Shown in pieces: positions 60,046 to 64,000 of a stretch of 64,000 nt of DNA; within the stretch, counting starts at the first letter, position 1; each line of letters starts with the position of its first letter. The notes beneath the pieces were generated by a model, which was not told the origin of the DNA, made no database searches, and saw only the letters and a list, made by a program, of their open reading frames with translations. The stretch is from Serripes groenlandicus (lineage: Eukaryota; Mollusca; Bivalvia; Cardiida; Cardiidae), in assembly GCA_031761405.1 (NCBI GenBank), contig JASEVX010000001.1, positions 201,238,356 to 201,302,355 on the forward strand, written 5' to 3'. A program made the translations under genes and the position numbers.

Positions 60046-60566
60046 AGTGGTTGATGTAGAACTGTCACTTAAAGTGTCTTTATAATTGTAGGCGCCAAGA
60101 AAATTGATGGAGTGTCTTCCTTGATTGGTGTAGACAATGAAATGTCAGGACATATGGTAGGACCAGCAAATGCAGTGATAATAATATCTATTACATGATG
60201 CCACAAATGTTGATGCATTTGTAATGGAGACATTTGGAAACATGGGAATTGCTCAGCATGGTTTTTCCTTTGTTTTAATAGAGTAATTCATTTGTCCTGA
60301 TTTTTTAAGCTTGTCTGAGAATGAAATTGAGCATATCATGTTATGGATAAATATCATAATCATTATGAACATTTTTCCCCATTTCATGCAAAGTCTTCAA
60401 TATTTCTGCTACATAATACAAAAGAAGGCATTTAATTTGTGCACAGGAAAGAATGAACAGTTTGGCTCAAACAGATGCATTATGCCTTACAATTTGTGGC
60501 AGACAAACACATGGTGGGGGAAAGTTGCTCTTTTAAGCATTGTTTCTATGCCAAGATTATTATGTT
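60046..60566. other. No gene supportable
   Basis: The 170-codon frame at 60311-60823 starts here but its second half is PBM-A sequence read as protein. The first half is Ile/Met-rich with no recognisable domain. Confidence 0.45.
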
Positions 60567-60789
60567 TTAACCCTTTCCCTCACACGACAATTCTGCAGCA
60601 GACGACTTTGAACGTATTTTGTCAAAAAATCTCTATAATTGAATGGATAGCCTATGACAAAAAGTGGAAAACATTGTGGCAAAAGGAGATATTGCACGTT
60701 TCGTGCAATTTCTTCTTTGGTCACTATGTTTTCAAAAAGCCGTCTGCTGCAGAGGCGTCAGAAAGCGTCTATATGAGGGAAAGGGTTAA
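60567..60789 (-). mobile_element. PBM-A copy, 223 bp
   Basis: TTAACCCTTTCCCTCACACG; 7 bp missing at TCAAAAAATCTC; apex GCAC-GTTTC-GTGC fully paired. Confidence 0.86.
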
Positions 60790-60809
60790 TCTCTGTACAT
60801 GGGTTCAAT

Positions 60810-60850
60810 CAATGACTGAATAACTGTTGAAAACAGCTTCAAACACCGTA
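60810..60850 (+). mobile_element. SINE tail fragment
   Basis: AATGACTGAATAACTGTTG, AAAACAGCTTCAAACACC, ACAAACAAAC. Confidence 0.45.
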
Positions 60851-60969
60851 CAAACAAACAAACCCAAAAATGTTTCCAAAATTTTCCAAACACATTTACA
60901 TGTATCACATTTTTATGCAAAGAAATTTCCAAAGCAACCAATTGTAAAGAAATCATATCAGGTAAACAG

Positions 60970-61199
60970 TTAACTCTTTCCCTCATACGACAATTCTGCA
61001 GCAAACCACTTTGAACATATCTTGTCAAAAAATAGAAAATCTCTATAATTAAATGGATAACCTATGACTAAAAGTGGAAAACATTGTGGCAAAAGGAGAA
61101 ATTGCTTGTTTTGAGCAATTTCTTCTTTTTTCACTATGTTTTAAAAAAGCTGTCTGCTACAGAGGCGTCAGAAAGCGTCTAAATGAGGGAAAGGGTTAA
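60970..61199 (-). mobile_element. PBM-A copy, full length 230 bp
   Basis: TTAACTCTTTCCCTCATACG; apex GCTTG-TTTT-GAGC; right inner repeat CTGCTACAGAGG. Confidence 0.87.
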
Positions 61200-61219
61200 C
61201 CATTTCTAACATAGCCGAT

Positions 61220-61288
61220 GGCTTCATGCAAAACAGTTGTAACTACATATTGTAACAAGTTGTAGTTACAACTGTTTTGCATGAAGCC
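61220..61288. repeat. Perfect 28-bp inverted repeat, 13-nt loop
   Basis: Arms 61220-61247 and 61261-61288 match without mismatch (outer bases GGCTTCATGCAAAAC). The loop itself contains TTGT-A-ACAA. It shares no sequence with PBM. Could be a small MITE, an RNA hairpin or a replication-slippage palindrome. Confidence 0.75.
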
Positions 61289-61304
61289 CACGATACAGTC
61301 CCAT

Positions 61305-61486
61305 CACCAGCATATGACTTTTAATACATTAGACAAAAATATGATTTAAAAATTATTTTTATTGGATATGGTGCATTGTGGCTAAACGAGAAATTGCTCA
61401 CTTTAAGGAATTCATACGTTTACCACAACGTTTACAAAATTCAGCTGCTGGCTGTGACAAAATGTGCCTCCATTTGGAAATGGTTA
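61305..61486 (-). mobile_element. PBM-B copy, diverged
   Basis: TTAGACAAAAATATGATTT, GCATTGTGGCTAAACGAG, AAATTGCTCACTTTAAGG, AAAATGTGCCTCCATTTGG, AAATGGTTAA. Confidence 0.58.
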
Positions 61487-61757
61487 ATCACATACTTGCA
61501 CAGGAAAATGCTGCAGCTTCCAACATGAAGGATGGAATTAATAAATGAGGACTGACATTACAAGGTTGAATGTAACTGACAGCCATTATTAAAACCATGT
61601 TGGTAAAACGAAAATGATTGATTGAGCTCGGAACAGCACAGACAGTGAAGAAGTACCAATAGCAGAATTAATGCAAGAACATTATAAGTCACTTCTGTAC
61701 ATTGCCAGGAAGTTTTCTGGTTCCAAATTGCTAATAGTTTGAAATGAAGATACTATA
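61487..61757. other. AT-rich spacer
   Basis: Nothing recognised. Confidence 0.4.
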
Positions 61758-61842
61758 TTAACCCTTTCCCACATTAAGCAAATCTGCAGCAGACGACTTT
61801 GAAATTATCAAATCCAAAATGAAGAAAAATCTAAAAAAAAAA
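61758..61842 (-). mobile_element. PBM-B left fragment
   Basis: TTAACCCTTTCCCACATTAA, ATCTGCAGCAGACGACTTTG, AATTATCAAATCCAAAATG. Shares the AATTATCAAATCC variant with 29926 and 61936, marking a B sublineage. Confidence 0.68.
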
Positions 61843-61935
61843 TTCTTCCATTTCCAGCTCTGTTTCAATGTATAGATACTTTTAATTTGGAAGGGGTTAT
61901 AATTTTTTTCTCAGATGCTTTTAAAGTGAACAGCT

Positions 61936-62083
61936 TTAACACTTTCCCACATAAATCAAACCTGCAGCAGACGACTTTGAAATTATCAAGTCCAAAATGA
62001 AGAAAATCTATATAAATTATAGTATGATTAATTAAATAGAGTTGAAACCATTGCACGGGAGAAATTTCAGACGTCTGCTGCAG
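61936..62083 (-). mobile_element. PBM-B copy, same sublineage
   Basis: TTAACACTTTCCCACATAAA, CTGCAGCAGACGACTTTG, AATTATCAAGTCCAAAATG, AATTATAGTATGATTAATT, shortened hairpin and GACGTCTGCTGCAGACC. Confidence 0.68.
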
Positions 62084-62186
62084 ACCAAAAGTGACCTTCT
62101 CCTTTGGAATGGTATATCATTATGCAAAATTTCATTAACATTGGAGCAGCAGTTACAAATATATGAAACATGAAACACAACTTGTC

Positions 62187-62274
62187 CAACAAGAGCTGTC
62201 GGAGGACAGCGCGCTTGACTATATGCCGCTTATTCACATAAAGCACTACTTCATTATATTGCACTTAAGTACTA
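62187..62274 (+). mobile_element. T5-family 5' end
   Basis: CCAACAAGAGCTGTCGGAGG, ACAGCGCGCTTGACTAT, matching the start of T5 at 57108. Confidence 0.7.
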
Positions 62275-62367
62275 TTAACCCTTTCGCTCATATGGCAATT
62301 CTGCAGCAGACGACTTTGAACATATATTTTGTCAAAACGTAGAAAATCTCCATAATTGAATGGATAA
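62275..62367 (-). mobile_element. PBM-A left half, truncated
   Basis: TTAACCCTTTCGCTCATATG, CTGCAGCAGACGACTTTG, CTCCATAATTGAATGGATAA; stops exactly where T5-like core (GTAATTCAAGGGCCATTAC) resumes. Confidence 0.78.
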
Positions 62368-62700
62368 GTAATTCAAGGGCCATTACTCCATATTTAGGAT
62401 ACAATGGAGTTATCTAACCTAATTGTACGATGGTCCTTAACAAATGTGTGAAGTATGAAGTGATTTGAATTATGAAACTTTAACGTTGAGCTAAACGCAA
62501 ATGTTAAAACTGACCGAGTCCAAAAATAGCAAAACCTTAAAAAAAGGTTTACCAAATGTTTGACATCATGCAAAACCCGTTTGATATGTTGAAGAATTAT
62601 ATTTGATAAATGAATGATCACAATTAGAAAGGAATGTAACCAAAAATTATGAATTTATCTAAAATTCTTAAAATCAAACAAAAATCATGTTATTTATTCC
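62368..62700 (+). repeat. T5-like core sequence
   Basis: AAGGGCCATTACTCCATATT, GGAGTTATCTAACC, GATGGTCCTTAACAAATG resemble the T5 monomers. Confidence 0.5.
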
Positions 62701-64000
62701 CAAAAAGTCACACTCCGCATCTTCAACATACAATGTGAAGAAAGGTATTATATGTAATTATATTCCAAATATGAAAGCCCTAACACAAGTACTTATTGAG
62801 AAAAATTAAAAAATTAAATGAAAAGGCCAACTTGCCCTAAAACTTTAACCACCCAAAATCATGTTTTTTACCCCAAAAAGAAGGTCACACTCAGCATCTT
62901 CAGCATTCAATGTGAAGAAAGGTATAAGATGTAACTACATTCCAAATATTAAAGCCGTAGCACAAACACTTATTGAGAAAAATTAAAAAATTAAATGAAA
63001 AGGCCAACTTGCCCTAAAACTTTAACCACCCAAAATCACGTCTTTTACCCCAAAAAGAAGGTCACACTCAGAATCTTCAGTATACAATATGAAGACAGGT
63101 ATTAGATGTAATTATATTCCAAATATAAAAGCCCTAGCATAAGTAATTATTGAGAAAAAAAAAAAAAAAAAAAGATTCCAACTTGCCCTAAAACTTTAAC
63201 CACCGTAAATCAGGTTTTTTACTCCAAAAAGAAGGTCTCATTCAGCATCTTCAGCATTCAATGTGAAGAAAGGTATAAGATGTAACTACATTCCAAATAT
63301 TAAAGCCGTAGCACAAATACTTATTGAGAAAAATTAAAAAATTAAATGAAAAGGCCAACTTGCCCTAAAACTTTAACCACCGAAAATCAGGTTTTTTACC
63401 CCAAAAAGAAGGTCTCATTCAGCATCTTCAGCATTCAATGTGAAGAAAGGTATAAGATGTAACTACATTCCAAGTATTAAAGCCGTAGCACAAATACTTA
63501 TTGAGAAAAAATAAAAAATTAAATGAAAGTGCCAACTTGCCCTAAAACTTTAACCACCCAAAATCACGTCTTTTACCCCAAAAAGAAGGTCTCACTCAGA
63601 ATCTTCAGCATACAATATGAAGACAGGTATTATATGTAATTATTTTCCAAATATAAAAGCCCTAGCATAAGTAATTATTGAGAAAAAAAAAAAAAAAAAA
63701 AAATCCAACTTGCCCTAAAACTTTAACCACCGTAAATCAGGTTTTTTACTCCAAAAAGAAGGTCTCATTCAGCATCTTCAGCATTCAATGTGAAGAAAGG
63801 TATAAGATGTAACTACATTCCAAATATTAAAGCCGTAGCACAAATACTTATTGAGAAAAATTAAAAAATTAAATGAAAAGGCCAACTTGCCCTAAAACTT
63901 TAACCACCGAAAATCAGGTTTTTTACCCCAAAAAGAAGGTCTCATTCAGCATCTTCAGCATTCAATGTGAAGAAAGGTATAAGATGTAACTACATTCCAA
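62701..64000 (+). repeat. Satellite, 173-177-bp monomer, three-monomer higher order
   Basis: CCAACTTGCCCTAAAAC occurs at 62827, 63004, 63178, 63355, 63532, 63705 and 63882 (spacings 177, 174, 177, 177, 173, 177). Two monomer types are visible: one with GCCGTAGCACAAATACTT, one with GCCCTAGCATAAGTAATT plus a long A run. The second recurs every third monomer (63178 and 63705, 527 bp apart), each followed by the same CCACCGTAAATCAGG variant. The array continues past the window. Confidence 0.9.

Noticed and set aside
60311..60823. 170-codon open frame
   Set aside because: Second half is PBM-A sequence in translation (…KKPSAAEASESVYMRE…); first half is Ile/Met-rich with no domain.

Overview
The window looks like non-coding genomic DNA of a eukaryote, most likely a bivalve mollusc. 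I infer this from the repeat content: tRNA-derived SINEs whose tails read like molluscan SINE tails, tandem-repeat elements with GACA/GACGG microsatellites resembling the 'pearl' elements of clams and oysters, and an AT-rich background. I could not match a species. No protein-coding gene, functional tRNA, rRNA, CRISPR array or operon is supportable. The longest open frames (170, 140, 119 and 118 codons) run through repeats or AT-rich DNA and resemble no protein I know.

The dominant structure is a dense population of short TTAA-flanked inverted-repeat elements that I call PBM (piggyBac-like MITE). By hand tally there are about 42 pieces of subfamily A (younger, canonical length exactly 230 bp, termini TTAACCCTTTCCCTCATA) and about 60 pieces of subfamily B (older and diverged, termini TTAACCCTTTCCCACATA). 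Together they cover roughly a quarter to 30% of the window. A and B share one layout: outer terminal repeat, spacer, inner repeat CTGCAGCAGACG, a long internal hairpin next to the left end, an AT-rich spacer, then inner and outer repeats again. Spacing between outer and inner repeats differs between the two ends by 11 bp, the kind of asymmetry known for piggyBac. Neighbouring copies often abut with one shared TTAA. 'Plus' here means the end reading TAGACGC (A) or CAGACGC (B) is on the left.

Superimposed are: (1) several Helentron/pearl-like elements, each with a 5' hairpin, tandem monomers of about 115-170 bp, usually a GACA/GACGG microsatellite and a 3' hairpin (591-1722, 5188-5437, 30319-31556, 42131-43766, 54000-55697, 57108-58160, and 62187 onward); (2) about 20 tRNA-derived SINE pieces, five of them inserted in or beside PBM copies or AT-rich DNA with visible target duplications; (3) a TTCATGAA-rich inverted-repeat element (38651-39988) that splits a SINE; (4) small MITE pairs of Tc1/mariner-like and PIF/Harbinger-like type; and (5) minisatellites at 2319, 34740, 40190 and 48660, plus a satellite with three-monomer higher-order periodicity at 62.7-64.0 kb that runs off the window.

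Layout: 0-6 kb pearl-like elements and PBM; 6-30 kb almost continuous PBM with SINEs; 30-31.6 kb pearl-like array; 32-38 kb PBM and a minisatellite; 38.5-41 kb nested SINE/TTCATGAA element and a 72-bp minisatellite; 42-43.8 kb pearl-like array; 44-48.5 kb PBM and SINEs; 48.6-50.2 kb CAGA minisatellite; 50-54 kb PBM with a 510-bp tandem duplication; 54-58.2 kb pearl-like elements; 58-62 kb PBM; 62.2-64 kb satellite. The interest lies in nested repeat history rather than gene function.
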